64,000 bases of DNA, taken from positions 71,840,001 to 71,904,000 of the forward strand of contig OY856411.1 of the NCBI GenBank assembly GCA_963693085.1, given 5' to 3'. The first letter of the stretch is position 1; each line of letters begins with the position of its first letter. This stretch comes from Alisma plantago-aquatica (taxonomy: Eukaryota > Streptophyta > Magnoliopsida > Alismatales > Alismataceae). The notes beneath the pieces were generated by a model. It was not told the origin of the DNA. It searched no databases and worked only from the letters and a program-made list of their open reading frames with translations. The translations under genes and the position numbers were made by a program. Of this stretch, positions 34,915 through 48,385 are shown one piece after another.

Positions 34915-35300
34915 GAACCGATCGTTTCGTTTCTAAAACGGTCGGTTGGGGACCTGAGCAGGTCGGTTGACACCTCAACCGATCATTTGGGACCCATGAA
35001 ACGGTCGGTTCACTTCTGAACCGGTCAGTTCGTGGTCCTGGTTAGTTCCCGAATGACTTTTCCTCTTTTGTTTCGAATTGGTACCAAATACCAATCCTTG
35101 TTCCAATCAAATTGGGTAAGTGAAATGAAAAGAAATTTCTCACCAATCCTACTTTCCCAACTTGCTCGGTTGGGCCAGTTGAACCGATCGTTTCAACACT
35201 TGAAGCAATTGTTTCACCCTGTCCATGAGCCGATCGACTCACCATCTGAACCGATTGGTTCACCAAGATCAGCCGATCGATTCATCACATGAGTCGATCA
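34915..35300. repeat. Copia palindrome array, 3' LTR copy
   Basis: Repeated AACCGATCGTTT, GGTCGGTT and GCCGATCG variants at 15-40 bp spacing; several CpGs have decayed to TG/CA. Confidence 0.85.
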
Positions 35301-36492
35301 GTTGGGAGTGTAGATTGTGTAGAATCATTCAATTGCAGTTTCAATCAATCCGATTCTCCAATCAATGTGTCCAACACCTTGAACATTATGACATTGAGCT
35401 ATCAATTAATTGAGTGTTTAATTGAACTACTAAACTCCTTTAGTAATCAATCTAAACATTGTTTTTGGACAAAACTCCTCCTCTAGGTTAAATCCTATGT
35501 GTGTGACCCTGCAGGTCCATTTCATGTTGGCAGTGAAAGTCCATAACACTTATGACTTCACAAGCAAAGAGCGGTGCCTAGTCACACATCAGTGTTACCC
35601 AAGTGAAATAGAAAGTTGGAGAACAACTTTCAATCCTACAATCTGTGAATGGTGTTACAGTGAATGTATAATTCCTTTGTCACTGATATCCCGAATGAAC
35701 TCGAGGCATGGAACTGTCATCCTGTCAACGTTCATTCACTTTATTGATCTCAGAGTAGATTGGAAGAGATATGTATGACAGCAATATCACATACTGATTC
35801 ACACATGCATGCACGGCTTTCTCAATCCTACTCATCAAGTGGCCATAAATATCAAACTCCCTCAGGAGGGACAAATCCCATATCTATCACTCACCCCTCA
35901 AAAGCCCCATGTGTCAAAGCCACCCAATCATCACCTTTATAACAACCCATGTTTCAGGACTGCGTTTGATGATGTCAAAGTGTGCCCAATGACATGTGTT
36001 GAGTGAAGTGATTTTAGGTCAAAGAATCACACTCACCACCATCACTGTGAGTACTGACTGTGACTACCATGTCATGGTTCCATGTGTCAAACTCACAGTG
36101 GGTCTGTCCGGTACACTTGTTCGCTAACAAGTACCTATGTGTTTGGTTTGATATCTCTGTATCATGACTAATGAGATTCTTTCATCAACCAACACCAAAA
36201 TCTAGTCTTGTGTGTCATTGCTGTCTATCTACCTTCCACAATAACATCTGATTAGGGACATAATGAGATAGTACAAACTCTTAGCATTCGTATGATCTCA
36301 TCGTTCAGGTCCTCAACCTGAAAGCATACATCATTGAGTACTGTCATTCTCTAGACATTCAATCTGTTCTATCACTATCTCATATGACTAAACCAGAAAG
36401 AATTAGAAGCTTGCCTTTGATGTTCATCAAATCAATCTTAATGTATCCCCCCAATCATCCCATGATTGGCTCTCAGGACATACATACCAACA

Positions 36493-36508
36493 GACTCCCA
36501 CTTGCACT
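36493..36508 (-). promoter_or_regulatory. Copia polypurine tract
   Basis: On the minus strand AGTGCAAGTGGGAGTC directly precedes the LTR start TGTTGG. The GTGCAAGTGGGAG form is typical of plant Copia elements. Confidence 0.85.
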
Positions 36509-38850
36509 GTGAGCCAATCACCCTTGAATCATATTCATAGTGATCTTCAAACATGTCCCACATGTTACTGTGCTCTAGTGCGAACATAGTGAGTTATGGC
36601 AACACCTTACCAAAGTCAGTTTTTAACTGCATGTCTCTCATCTCTTCGCTGTACGTCACACATATGAGATGGAGTTGCTATAATATGTGATCTAGTATTC
36701 CTTGCTAACCTTTAGCCACATTGCATGATCAAGGATTCCATACTTGTCATCAATGAGCAGAATATCTATAAGTTCATCTCATGAACTTCCAGATCCATAT
36801 AGTATCCACTGGTGTTCTCCAACACATAGATACTCGACATTTCCTTTTATTGGAACACTTCCAATTATCAACAAACTTTCACTTTTATATATCCTATATA
36901 TATATATATATTGCGATTAATTTTCTATCCTTTCAGACATCCACTCATCATGTCTCACATACGAGTTATCAGGATGAGCACATCATATTGCCATGTCCTA
37001 TATACAAGATGATGAATGTATTTTGTTCTTGCCATGTTGATACATGCAAGATAATGGGATGATTACATACATAATAGATCCATAACTATTCTTAGTATTC
37101 CCATTCCTCATAAGAATTGGACACTTGGCCTTGGGATACTAACTCCATGTAACATGGACAAGTTTTCTCCCACTGAATCTATGCATACTGAACTCTTCAG
37201 TACAGATTGCTAATATATGCTTTCTCTTTTTCAGGTCAAGAAGTTTTCGAGAACTATCTCTATAGATCTCTATTCCTATCACATAGGAAACATATCTATC
37301 TTCCTTAAAGATAATTTCCACTTTAGGATTTCCATTCTAGAACAGTTCCATTTCACATAAACATGTGGAATGTGAACACGCTCCCACTAAATCACATATC
37401 CTTCTTTATCTTTGACATATCAGTCAAACCCTTTGACTATATCATCAAAGTAAAGGTCCAATTCTGAGTTGATTGTACTCAAGCAATCATATTGATTAGT
37501 CCATTGTAACTTATAGACTTCATTTGCATTAGTGGATTCATAAACCTTATATGTTGTGCCACATACACATCTTTGTTTTATTCCTCATAGGAATGCGGTT
37601 TTAGTATCCATATGCCAAATATCTTAGTCATTAAGTTGCAATCAACAAGCATCATCCTTCTCAAAATGTTATCCATGTGTCTTAACACTTAAGACTCATT
37701 TGCACTTATGGATTTCATCCAATGAGTTCTACCATCAAGGTCATACCTTATGGTTCACATGGATGTCATTTAGGATGTAATGGTCATAAACCATAACTCA
37801 AAATTTGGTTCCTCATATTCATCTAGATAGTTGACTCATCACATGAACAACTCATCACATAGATAAACTAGGTGTATCCGTCAAGGATATAAGAACTCAC
37901 AACTCCTTGTGATTCTTAATGTCCTTTATTAGAGAAGTGTATTCTTTATTTAAGAAGAATTTAGTTATTTGATAATCATCCTATAAATCCTTAGAGTATG
38001 ACTCCTTCTTGATTTAGACATCACCATGCCTTAATCATGAGTTCACTATGATACACTATCATAATCACTCATAAGGATCTCAAACATTTGGTCAAAGTAT
38101 TTCATTGATTGATCTCATCAAGAATTAATACTTTACCAAATTTGCACTTCATCTATGATAATCTTGAACACTTCAAGATATTCATATTGGTATTTCTCTA
38201 AACACCATTTGAAGTATTAGAATTTGTTCCAATAGGTATGTAAATACATCACAGGTATCATACCTAATAGGATAATCATTCTCCCACTACCTTTAGCGAA
38301 GATTGATTAATCATGTCCAAGATATTCATGTCTCTTACTGGTTCTCTAACCAAAATATTCTAGATTTATCCATCACATGGAAACTAGAAGTGAATTTCTC
38401 ATGATTGATGCTAATTTGATTGTTTGAGTTATCTATAACTCTTAGGTATCATTTTATCTTATGCATATCAAATACCACAAGATAAACAAGGCATTTCCAC
38501 AAAGATCATATCTTTAGAAATTGAAACATCTCTTTATTGATTGCCATCATTGTCATACAATATGCAAAAATAAAGTGTTTCTATCTATTTGCAAATATGA
38601 AATAGCAGTTCTCAACTCTATTTCATGCCCTTTAGGTTGAAATAAACTAAAAGGTACTCCTATCTATGGCAGCAACACCTTCTCCAATGATGGGTACTCC
38701 TTTCTTGGTCCTTTCACAAAGGCCATCACTTCTTTGTGGATATTGCATATCATATATGGCATATCCATATCTTGGTATCATATACCTCAGATAAAGAAGT
38801 GGTTCATTTCATGATACATTAGGTGGAGATATCCATTCCCTCCTTCATCA
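36509..38850 (-). pseudogene. Copia pol remnant (RT recognised)
   Basis: The clearest piece is the minus-strand frame 37321-37139. It contains SYVIGIEIYRDSSRKLLDL followed by an EEFSMHRFSGRKL segment. This matches the Copia RT stretch usually reading YVLGIxIxRDRSxxLLxLSQ and the next FxM block. The rest of the interval lies where integrase, RT and RNase H belong, but frames break every few dozen codons and I cannot place catalytic boxes. The order relative to gag and to the PPT is as expected for Ty1-copia. Confidence 0.65.
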
Positions 38851-38854
38851 TCTT

Positions 38855-39520
38855 TTGTTCTTCCAGATATAGAGGGCAATTCCCTCATACACCCTTTCCC
38901 CATGTGCCTTGAGGTTGAAGACGGCTTGGGTTGCTGGCTAGCATCAAAACACTTCTTTGCTTTTCCCTTACCCTTGCCCTTAAAACTTACCTTTCATTGA
39001 TCTCATCAAAGATTAGGGTTAGTATTTCTTCATATTTGCCTCTACTATCCTCAACATATCCAACAACTTTGTCAACGATTGTCAAAGTTGTTCATGTTGT
39101 AGTTTATCATGAACTGTATGATTCTCGCAACATTTGCAGTATCATACCAATAGCCAACTCTTGGCTCAAAGGTAATCCTTCTTAGTCAGGTCTTTCCACA
39201 TACCCAATCATATTGAGTGTGTGAATACCTTACTGGATCTCCTTCTATCATAACATACTAGGACAATGTCTTGGAGACATCATATGTCTCATGTTGTCTC
39301 TGCAACTCATAGTTCAGAGAACACAACATCAAGCACTCCTCATCAATGTCTTCATCAGTATGCTTCCATAAGCATACTTTCAGACATTGATATGGTGGGA
39401 TCGAGTTCATCTGGTTCTGGTATAACTAGGACTTAGAGCTTTCACTCTATGATTGAGAACACTTCTCAATGTCCTAACCAGTCGTGGAAAAATTCCCATT
39501 TAGCCTGTCCTTTTCAAGGA
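38855..39520 (-). pseudogene. Copia gag remnant
   Basis: On the minus strand, across frameshifts, a stretch near 39090-39010 reads HDKLQHEQL, then QSLTKLLDMLRIVEANMKK. This corresponds to the plant Copia gag stretch usually written NYNMNK...TLxELLNMLxxAE. After a short basic segment (about 38970) a frame near 38880-38860 gives GNCPLYLEEQK, the tail of the CCHC zinc knuckle (usually GHWKRNCPxYLEE). The first Cys pair is not recoverable. Gag would package element RNA. Identification rests on two short matches in the right order. Confidence 0.6.
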
Positions 39521-40983
39521 CCGATCGCAAAGAAAAGTGATTTTTGTTTGTTTTCATTTGTACTACAAAAGGAAATATGCAATTTTAGCCCAAAACACAT
39601 TTTTGAATTATTTGATTGATTTGAAAGGTTGATGATATAAATTAGGCCTTTAAATAATTATCGCTCCTACTATTTTACTTCAAATTGATAGCCCTCACCA
39701 TCAATTCAGAAGATTGCAGCGTACAACCTTCTAGTGGGCAAGATCCTAAAATCCTCTAAGTCATGGACCAGCTAGGGTTGTCACCCACAACTTAGATCTC
39801 TCAGGTAGGAAACTCTTGCCAATTGCATCATATGAAACTCTTGATAAGATGTCATATGCAACTCCTTGCCATGATCATCTCCATGCCTCAAGGTACTAGA
39901 TCCCATCTAGATCACCTTATTAAGTCTGACCCAAAGCAAACACGATGAATATGCACCCTGCTAGGGCAGACCCACATATCCATCCTTCATGCTTCCATGA
40001 GATAGATGGTGCACCACGCTAGGGCGTGCCCACACTTGGTCGATCAAACTTTTCACGTGTGTCGCATTTGGAAGGCATCTAAAACTTAATATTTAATGAG
40101 GGATTTGGTTTTTATATACATATACATATCCAATCACCACAATATATAGTACATATCATATACATGCTATATCCCACAGAAAACATGCGAAATGATAAAA
40201 GTGATGATTATGGCCATCCTAATGTGATTCCTTGAGCCAAGAGGAATCACGGTCATCTAGGTCTACATCACATGCAACCTGTACAAGATGAACTCTGTGC
40301 TTTGCCTTTCTGGGTTTGATCAACTCATCACATGACTGATCGGCTCACCATCAGGCCGGTCGGTTGGGTGCCACCAACCGATCGGTTGGCTCCTCCAACC
40401 GATCAGTTCTCCTGGTCTTCGTGCATCTCATCATGGCCGCCACCTGCTCGTCTCTCTCCTCGAACCGATCATCAACCGATCGGCTCACTCGTTGAACCGA
40501 TCGTCTCGAACGTCAACCGATCAGTTCACGCCTTGAACCGATCGTCTCAACTGTCGTCAGGATGTCCTCCGTTCTTTGACATAACAGGAAATAAAATGCT
40601 ATCCTATTTTACATTGTAAAAAGAGAAACCTCGAGTTACATTCGAGGGGAGCAAAGGTAGGAAAGAAATCTCAAATTATTTCGAGTTACATCAGGAATAG
40701 GAGAAGGAAGATTGGTGCGCAGACCGAGATGCAAGCAATCACATACAACCATACACTGATAGGGTTTATTGGCCATAACCATGCTATACATCCACCACAA
40801 AACTCTTTTAAGGGTAACACGTATCGAGTGAATTCATAATACATATCATATATCTAAATTGGGATTTGTGGATTTAGGATTGGACATGCATAAAACGAAT
40901 ATTATTCGCATCGTATGCAATAAATAAAGGCGAAAAACCAAAATTGATCACATCGACAATACTAAAGTATAGAGAATTTGACA
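39521..40983 (-). other. Copia leader / 5' internal region
   Basis: Lies between PBS and gag on the minus strand. No coding domain seen. It contains a second palindrome array at 40335-40560. Confidence 0.6.
40335..40560. repeat. Palindrome array inside the Copia leader
   Basis: At least eight AACCGATC / GATCGGTT motifs, including the perfect palindrome CCAACCGATCGGTTGG at 40374-40389. Same motif as in the LTR, in unrelated surrounding sequence and with less CpG decay. Confidence 0.88.
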
Positions 40984-40998
40984 TGGCTCTGATACCAC
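40984..40998 (-). promoter_or_regulatory. Copia primer binding site (tRNA-iMet)
   Basis: Minus strand GTGGTATCAGAGCCA directly follows the 5' LTR end CCCAACA. It contains TGGTATCAGAGC, complementary to the 3' end of initiator tRNA-Met. Confidence 0.92.
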
Positions 40999-43242
40999 TG
41001 TTGGGTTTTATGGGAGGTAGAGAAGGCAGCAGAAACAAAAAAAATCTCCTCCCCAAACCCAGAACAAGGAAACACATCAACGTCTATACAATAGGAAAGG
41101 ATGGTTTGTGGAATCATACCTTGTCCCGAGGCTTTCTCGGTGAGAATACCTCGTGGCTTGCACAGTTTTCACCTCTGGTCTTGGATGGTGTCTGTGCAGT
41201 TCCTGCTCGTACCGGGACTGACGACTCCTGGTCTCACCGGGACTATTGGGATTGACAACTGTCCTCTGAGCGGCAGAAATCTCTCGCCTCTGAAGTAGTC
41301 CACATGGACCACCTGGAACTCCAATATCCTTATCCCACAAGGAATTGGAAGGAGTCACACCCTCCTGTCAGCGTACTAGTCACTGACACGCTCTCCTGCC
41401 ACCAGTCGCTTTCTACAGTTGTCTTTCCCTTGTTGTGCCTCCCTTATTGGGTAACACTTGCTCAGGCTCTCTCGGTTACCAAAACCAGAGAGAACGACAA
41501 CTTTACAGAGCAACTGGTTGCACTGAGTTGTACTTTGAGAAGCCCCCAATACCCCTATATATAGGAGGGTCATGGGACAGGGTTCTCTATCCCGGACAAT
41601 GTGGGACTAAAGCAGGAGTAAAAGGGTTTGAGATTTTCCACAAAAACAACCAACTGCGCAACCTGAACCGATCGTTTCATTTCTGAAACGGTTGGTTTGG
41701 GACTTGAGCCGGTCGGTTGACACCTCAATTGATCGGTTGGGACCCATGAAACGGTCGGTTCACTTCTGAACCGGTCGGTTCATGGTCCTGGTCAGTTCCC
41801 GATTGACTTTTCCTCTTTTGTTTTGAATTGGTACCAAATACCAATCCTTGTTCCAATCAAATTGGGTAAGTGAAACGAAAAGGAATTTCTCACCAATCCT
41901 ACTTTACCAACTTGCTCAGTTTGATCAGTTGAACCGATCGTTTCAACACTTGAAACGATTGTTTCACCCTGTCCATGAGATGATTGACTCACCACCTGAA
42001 CTGATCAGTTCACCAAGCTTAGTCGATCGGTTCATCACATGAGCCGATCGGTTGGGAGTGCATATTGTGTAGAATCAGTCAATTGCAGTTTCAATCAATC
42101 TGATACTCCAATCAATGTGTCCAACACCTTGAACATTATGACATTGAGCTATCAATTAATTGAGCATTTAATTGAACTACTAAACTCCTTTAGTAATCAA
42201 TCTAAACATTATTTGTGGACAAAAATCCTCTTCCAGGTTAAATCCTATGTGTGTGACCCTGCAGGTCCATTTCACATTGGCAGTGAAAGTCCATAACACT
42301 TATGACTTCACAAGCAAATAGCAGTGCCTAGTCACATATCAGTACTACCCAAGTGAAATAGAAAGTTGGAGAAGAACTTTCAATCCTACAATCCGTGAAT
42401 GGTGTTACAGTGAATGTATAATTCCTTTGTCACTGATATACCAAATGAACTCGAGGCATGGAACAGTCATCCTGTCAATGTTCATTCACTTTCTTGATCT
42501 TAGAGTAGATTGGAAGAGATATTTATGACATCAATATCACATACTGATTCACACATGTGTGCACATCTTTCTCAATCCTACTCATCAAGCGACCATGGAT
42601 ATCAAACTCCCTCAGGAGGGACAAATCCCATATCTATGACTCACCCCTCAAAAGCCCCATGTGTCAAAGCCACCCAATCATCACCTTTATAAAAATCCAT
42701 GTTTTAGGACTGCGTTTGATGATGTCAAAGTGTGCCCAACGACATGTGTTGAGTGTAGTGATTTTAGGTCAAAGAATCACACTCACCACCATCACTGTGA
42801 GTACTGACTGTGACTACCATGTCATGGTTCCATGTGTCAAACTCATGGTGGGTCTGTCCGGTACACTTGTTCTCTAACAAGTACCTATGTGTTTGGTTTG
42901 ATATCTCTATATCATGACTAATGAGATTCTGTCATCAACCAACACCACAATCTAGTCTTATGTGTCATTGCTGTCTATCTACCTTCCACAATGACATCTG
43001 ACTAGGGACATAATGAGAATGTACAAACTCTTAGCATCCGTATGCTCTCATCGTTTAGGTCCTCAACCTGAAAGCATACATCATTGAGTACTACCATTCT
43101 CTAGACATTCAATCTATTCTATCACTATCCCATATGACTGAACCAGAAAGAATTGGAAGCTTGCCTTTGATGTTTATCAAATCAATCTTAATGTATCCCA
43201 CCAATCATCCCATGATTGGCTCTCAGGACATACATACCAACA
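40999..43242 (-). mobile_element. 5' LTR of the Copia element
   Basis: Same ends and content as 34250-36492, including TATA-like CTATATATAG and the palindrome array (about 41660-42060). Short ORFs seen in it recur at the same places in the other copies and are not genes. Confidence 0.92.
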
Positions 43243-44152
<910 letters not shown>

Positions 44153-44169
44153 TATAAATAAATAAATAA

Positions 44170-44219
<50 letters not shown>
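44153..44219. repeat. (TAAA)n and (TA)n microsatellite
   Basis: About 20 bp of TAAA then about 45 bp of TA; right border of the MITE. Confidence 0.95.
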
Positions 44220-44222
<3 letters not shown>

Positions 44223-45230
44223 CCATGTAGGTATTGTAGCAACTCTATCCTTCTCTAAAGACACGGTGCAACTTAGTAAATAGTGAAAAAAGGGTGCATA
44301 CATGTTTTTAATATCTTAAAAATGGTGTATTGAAGCAAAACGAATTAGCGGGGAAGAGCAGCGATTTCTACCCCAAAAAATCTCCAAATCTTGACTTCTT
44401 GCATTTTTCATTTTCAATACTACTGCTACTGGTCTCGATTTCATTTTCTTGTGTTGCCACTGCTAGTCCCGATTCCCTGATGTGTTCGTCTAGAAAAACA
44501 TAAGTGGAAGAAAATGTACCTAGTATCTGCCACTGAGATCAAATGGGGAGAATAAAATTAGTAAAAGCAACTTCAAAGAAGGCAACATGTAAGTGTAGTA
44601 GAAAAGTGATAGGAGATGACAATTTGATAACAAGACACTACGATGTGTTGACATCATTATAGAAGAAGAATTTGTAGATATTGTGCAAGGAGATAATGTA
44701 ATGGAAAAGGGTCTTGAAGAGGATAATATATATGGTGCGATGAAAAATAAAAAGAAAACTAAGAAGAAGAGGTATTTCAGGAAGACAACTAGTACTATTG
44801 TCGAGGAGATGTGGTTGATGTAGATGAGAATGATTCATATGAGACTGATGGAGTTGAAGTTGTTGAATAAGAGGTTGTTGCTATGAGTGTGGATGAGGAC
44901 CAGAACCTATTGTGTGTGAAGCTACTGAAGAAGAGCTAGTTGTTGTGCATAAGAATGAGAAACCAGAAACAGAACTTGTTGCAGAAGAGATGGTTGTTGT
45001 GCATGAAGTTGTTGAAGACGAATTGGTTGTTGTGCATCAGAATGAAGAACTAGAAGTTGTTGAAGAAAGATCTATTTCATGATCAAAAGAAGACGAACAT
45101 CACAAGGGAAAGTAGAAGCAGACTTGCAATAGAAAATGAAACTAAAAGGCAAAGAAAAGATTGTAGAAGGTAATGTTATTTATATCTGAAGTGGACATTT
45201 AGACTACTAACTATCATTCTAATAATGGAA
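44220..45230 (+). other. Unassigned region with an acidic repeat-peptide relic
   Basis: Most of the interval shows no domain. In one plus-strand frame, about 44917-45080, there is a low-complexity acidic peptide with a repeated ELVVVH-type unit: EELVVVHKNE, then EMVVVHEVVE, then ELVVVHQNEELEVVEE. It ends at a stop. It could be the remains of a transposon-encoded protein or of a repetitive host protein; I recognise no family. It lies directly upstream of the AAGTAAC array. Confidence 0.35.
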
Positions 45231-45960
45231 GTTACACTTATTTATGAAAAATGTAACACGGTGAAGTAAAATGTAATAGTGCTAATAAAAATATAACTAG
45301 ATTAAGCAAAAGTAACTCTGAGAATGTAAAAGTAAATACATCAACTGGAAAGTAACTTGGCTAACAAGAAATTATCTATGTCAACTAGAATGTAAGTAGG
45401 CTAAGAAAAAAGTAACTCTGAGATTGTCAAAGTAACTACGTCAACTGGAATGTAACTTGGCTAACAAGAAAGTATATGTTTCAACTGAAATGTAACTAGG
45501 CTAAGCAAAAAGTAACCCTAAAAAGGTAAAAGTAACTATGTCAATTGGAAAGTAAATTAACTAACAAGAAAGTAACATTCTGAAATAAAATGTAACTCTA
45601 TTGATCAATAAGTAATAAATTTTAACAAAAATGTTTATGTGTGAAATAAAAAGTAACAAAATGAAAGGAAAAATGTCTATGTGAACTGAAAAGTAATATC
45701 GTGGACTGATAATAAAATATTTTACTCTATTCTTTAAATTTGTGTACATTTAAGTTAGTATAATCACATTAATGTGGTGCACACTCACCTTCTCTACAAT
45801 GTCAAATGACAAGTAACTTTGTTAATTTCAAAGTAACTATGTAAAACAATATAGTAAATCTGTAATTCAAAAAGTTACTAGTCACATATGGAAAGTAACT
45901 ATTTCAAATGGAAAGTAAGGTTGTAAATTGAAAAAGTAACACTAATTAACTGATAAGTAA
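45231..45960 (+). repeat. AAGTAAC array, 20-bp monomer with about 100-bp higher-order unit
   Basis: Monomers start with AAAGTAAC or AATGTAAC and are about 20 bp long. From 45308 to about 45600 they follow an order of five variants (…CTCTGAGA, …ACGTCAACTGG, …TTGGCTAACAAG, …TGTTTCAACT, …TAGGCTAAGCA) that then repeats. At least twelve exact AAGTAAC copies occur, becoming more irregular after 45600. Confidence 0.85.
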
Positions 45961-46479
45961 GTAGGTAGCAAATTAAGAGGAACTTTTTGATATTCTTGCA
46001 GGTACACAAAAAGTTTACCATAGATGTTACATAAAGAGTTATAACAACTTCAAAATAGCTTGTCGATTAGCTAAAATCAAATGGAAATGATGAGGTCAAC
46101 TACTTTTTTGACTTTGAAGTCATGCCTAATCTTATTGTAGATGTGGTTTTTTAAAAAGATCTAATTGAAAGATATATTGAAAAAGACAGATGCATGTTAG
46201 CACCAGGGGTTGAGGCTAGGATGAGAGTAGAGGATGTTGCAGTGATACTAGGTGCAGTGGGCTCAGGTGTTACAGGAGGAAGGAGGAGAGGGGAAGGGAG
46301 ATGGAGACAACTAAAGGAGATTGTGATGAATTGTATGGAGAATTTTCTATGATTTCAATTGTAGTGGATTGTGTTAAAATTGAGAACAAATCATATGAAT
46401 AGTGTAAAAATTATAATGAATTAATGAAGATTGTGATGAATTATTTTTTTGGTCCTCAAAACTCCTTTTCCTTTTTTTT
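45961..46479. other. Unassigned sequence between the array and the LINE
   Basis: Short plus-strand coding-like pieces (for example NYFFDFEVMPNLIVDVVF near 46100) have no domain I can name. They may belong with the relic at 44917. A T-run at 46472-46479 may be the LINE poly(A) tail on the minus strand. Confidence 0.3.
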
Positions 46480-48385
46480 GTTAAGTTTATGTACAAATGC
46501 AGAAAAGAAAAAGGAGAAAATAAAGTAAAATAGGAACGCAGGCCAATAGATATATAGAAGGACTTGTTGCAAAAAGTATCTACATGTATAGAACAATGTA
46601 TGAATCAGAAGGATAAATCCAACAAAGCCTAGCCATCAAGGATAAGAAGGAAAACACCAATATTGACTATGTCTAATAAGAAACAAGCAGCACGACCTCA
46701 GAAAAATCTCAAAATCCACAAAGAAAGAGTATGCAACAAACTTGTTATCCACAAAAAGATCAATTGAATAGAAGTTTACTCAAACCACAAAATCTCTTAA
46801 ACTAATCCCTAGAGATCTTTAAATTCTTGTAGTATCTTCTTACCGACACTCTTAGTAGAGGTCTCCCTATCCTCATGAACTCCAATATTCCTTTCCCACC
46901 TAACACGATATAGAGCACTCATTAGTAGAAATTTATGCTCGACCTTTTGACTGATAAGAATATGAACCCAATTGTAGAAAATGAAATGATAATCCACTAC
47001 TCTTTAAGACAAAACCAGATATACTTAGTAAAAAGAACAACTAAACAAGACATGACCAGAAGAATCACACTCAATTTTTCACTAGAAAACATCTCAAAGG
47101 ACCAGGGATACCACTTCTCCTAGTATAATCTAAGGTTGAAATATTGTCATGAGCAAATTTCTACATATTCAACTAATATCTTTGAGGAACTTTACCCTTC
47201 TAGATCTGGATAAATATATTTGATTCAATCCCATACTTTCTAATAGCATTCCAGATAAATTTCAAGCTAAGTTTCCTATTATCAAGAAAATATAAATTGT
47301 CCAAACCTTCATCTTTGACAGAAATATTCTTGAGAATATTATAGATCTTGTTATTATTCCATTTATAAGGAACCACCCATCTACCTTTAAACAACAATAA
47401 ATGACATTATACTTAATGGTTTGACCAAGATTAAGGTAGGCATCCTTCCTAGTGTCATCCCATAAGAATTTTTTATCTAAAGTCCAAGGATCAAGCCATA
47501 GAAAAGCATCAGCTCCATCCCCAATATGAAACTTAACACATACCATAGTCTTAGAAAACATCCAAGACATAGATGAGATAGGTTCAACCAACTAGAAAGA
47601 GGATTTAAATATGTATCATTCACTCACCCATTTGACACATAAATAGACTTTCTTATTGGAAACATCCCATCCATTAAAAAATAGACACACTCGAGAGACT
47701 TTAGAAATCTCCCTAATACCAAGTCCCCCTTCCTGCCTTGGCAAGGTAACCTTATCCCACTTTACAAGATGCAATAGAGATTTTTCATCATTATTCCCCC
47801 AAAGAAAGTATCGGAAGAGTCTTTCAATAGCCTCCATGATATATCTTAGAATAGGAAAAGCCTAACACCAGTGCAAATATCACACTCAAAGTAGACTAGA
47901 CATTCTCCAACCTACCAACCATAGATAAAATCTTTGACTTCCACCCATCCAACTTTGGTTTGACTTTATCAACCAAAAAAGAACAAGCTGACTTTGGAAT
48001 TCTCCTAGTAAGTAAAGGAACACCATGATAAGTAGAAGGTAGACTGCAAACCATGAAGTTAAGAGCCTTCACAATATCAAATTTAAAAGAGCTCTTGTTA
48101 AAAACCTTGGAATTATCAAGATTATCTTCAAGGAGGAGAATAAGATCATCCACAAATATTATATGTGTTAAAGAAAAACAATTCAAATCTTTAATAGTAT
48201 CCATAGCTTGATTCATGAGGACAACAAAAAGCTAGCATGACAATAACAAATGGACAGGGAGCCAAAAGATCCCCTTACCGAATCCCATTCAAAGGAGAAA
48301 ATCTATCTATTGGCTCACCACTAAAGAGAACCTAAGAAGATGTAGAGTTGAACATACTGGAAGTCCAACTTTTTCAGATGGAAAG
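46480..48385 (-). pseudogene. LINE ORF2, 3' half (RT end and C-terminus), minus strand
   Basis: Reading leftwards on the minus strand: HIIFVDDLILLLEDN (the YADD box changed to FVDD, about 48180-48140), then LPSTYHGVPLLTRRIPKSAC, LDGWKSKILSMVGRLENV, then EAIERLFRYFLWG, LLHLVKWDKVTLPRQEGGLG and VKFHIGDGADAFLWLDPW. These are the post-RT peptides of plant L1 elements. Frames change several times. The 3' end is set at the T-run near 46479. The upstream RT half continues at 51749, beyond the solo LTR. Confidence 0.87.
48381..48385. repeat. TSD of the solo LTR, left copy
   Basis: GAAAG, repeated at 51749-51753. Confidence 0.85.

Larger units (their letters stand above)
34250..36492 (-). mobile_element. 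3' LTR of the Copia element
   Basis: Pairs with 40999-43242. The reverse strand starts TGTTGGTATGTATGTCC. It carries the palindrome array at about 34915-35300 and a TATA-like CTATATATAG at about 34804-34813. Confidence 0.92.
34250..43242 (-). mobile_element. Ty1-copia retrotransposon, full length, minus strand (8,993 bp)
   Basis: Two LTRs of 2.24 kb begin and end with TGTTGG...CCAACA. On the minus strand the 5' LTR (43242-40999) is followed directly by an initiator-tRNA-Met PBS, degraded gag and pol remnants in order, the Copia-type PPT AGTGCAAGTGGGAGTC and the 3' LTR (36492-34250). Flanks CTCTG/CGCTG fit a TSD with one change. The coding region is decayed beyond long ORFs. Confidence 0.9.

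Noticed and set aside
40984..40998. tRNA-like sequence at the PBS sites (also 21537 and 54983)
   Set aside because: Only 12-17 bases complementary to a tRNA 3' end; no cloverleaf. These are primer binding sites.
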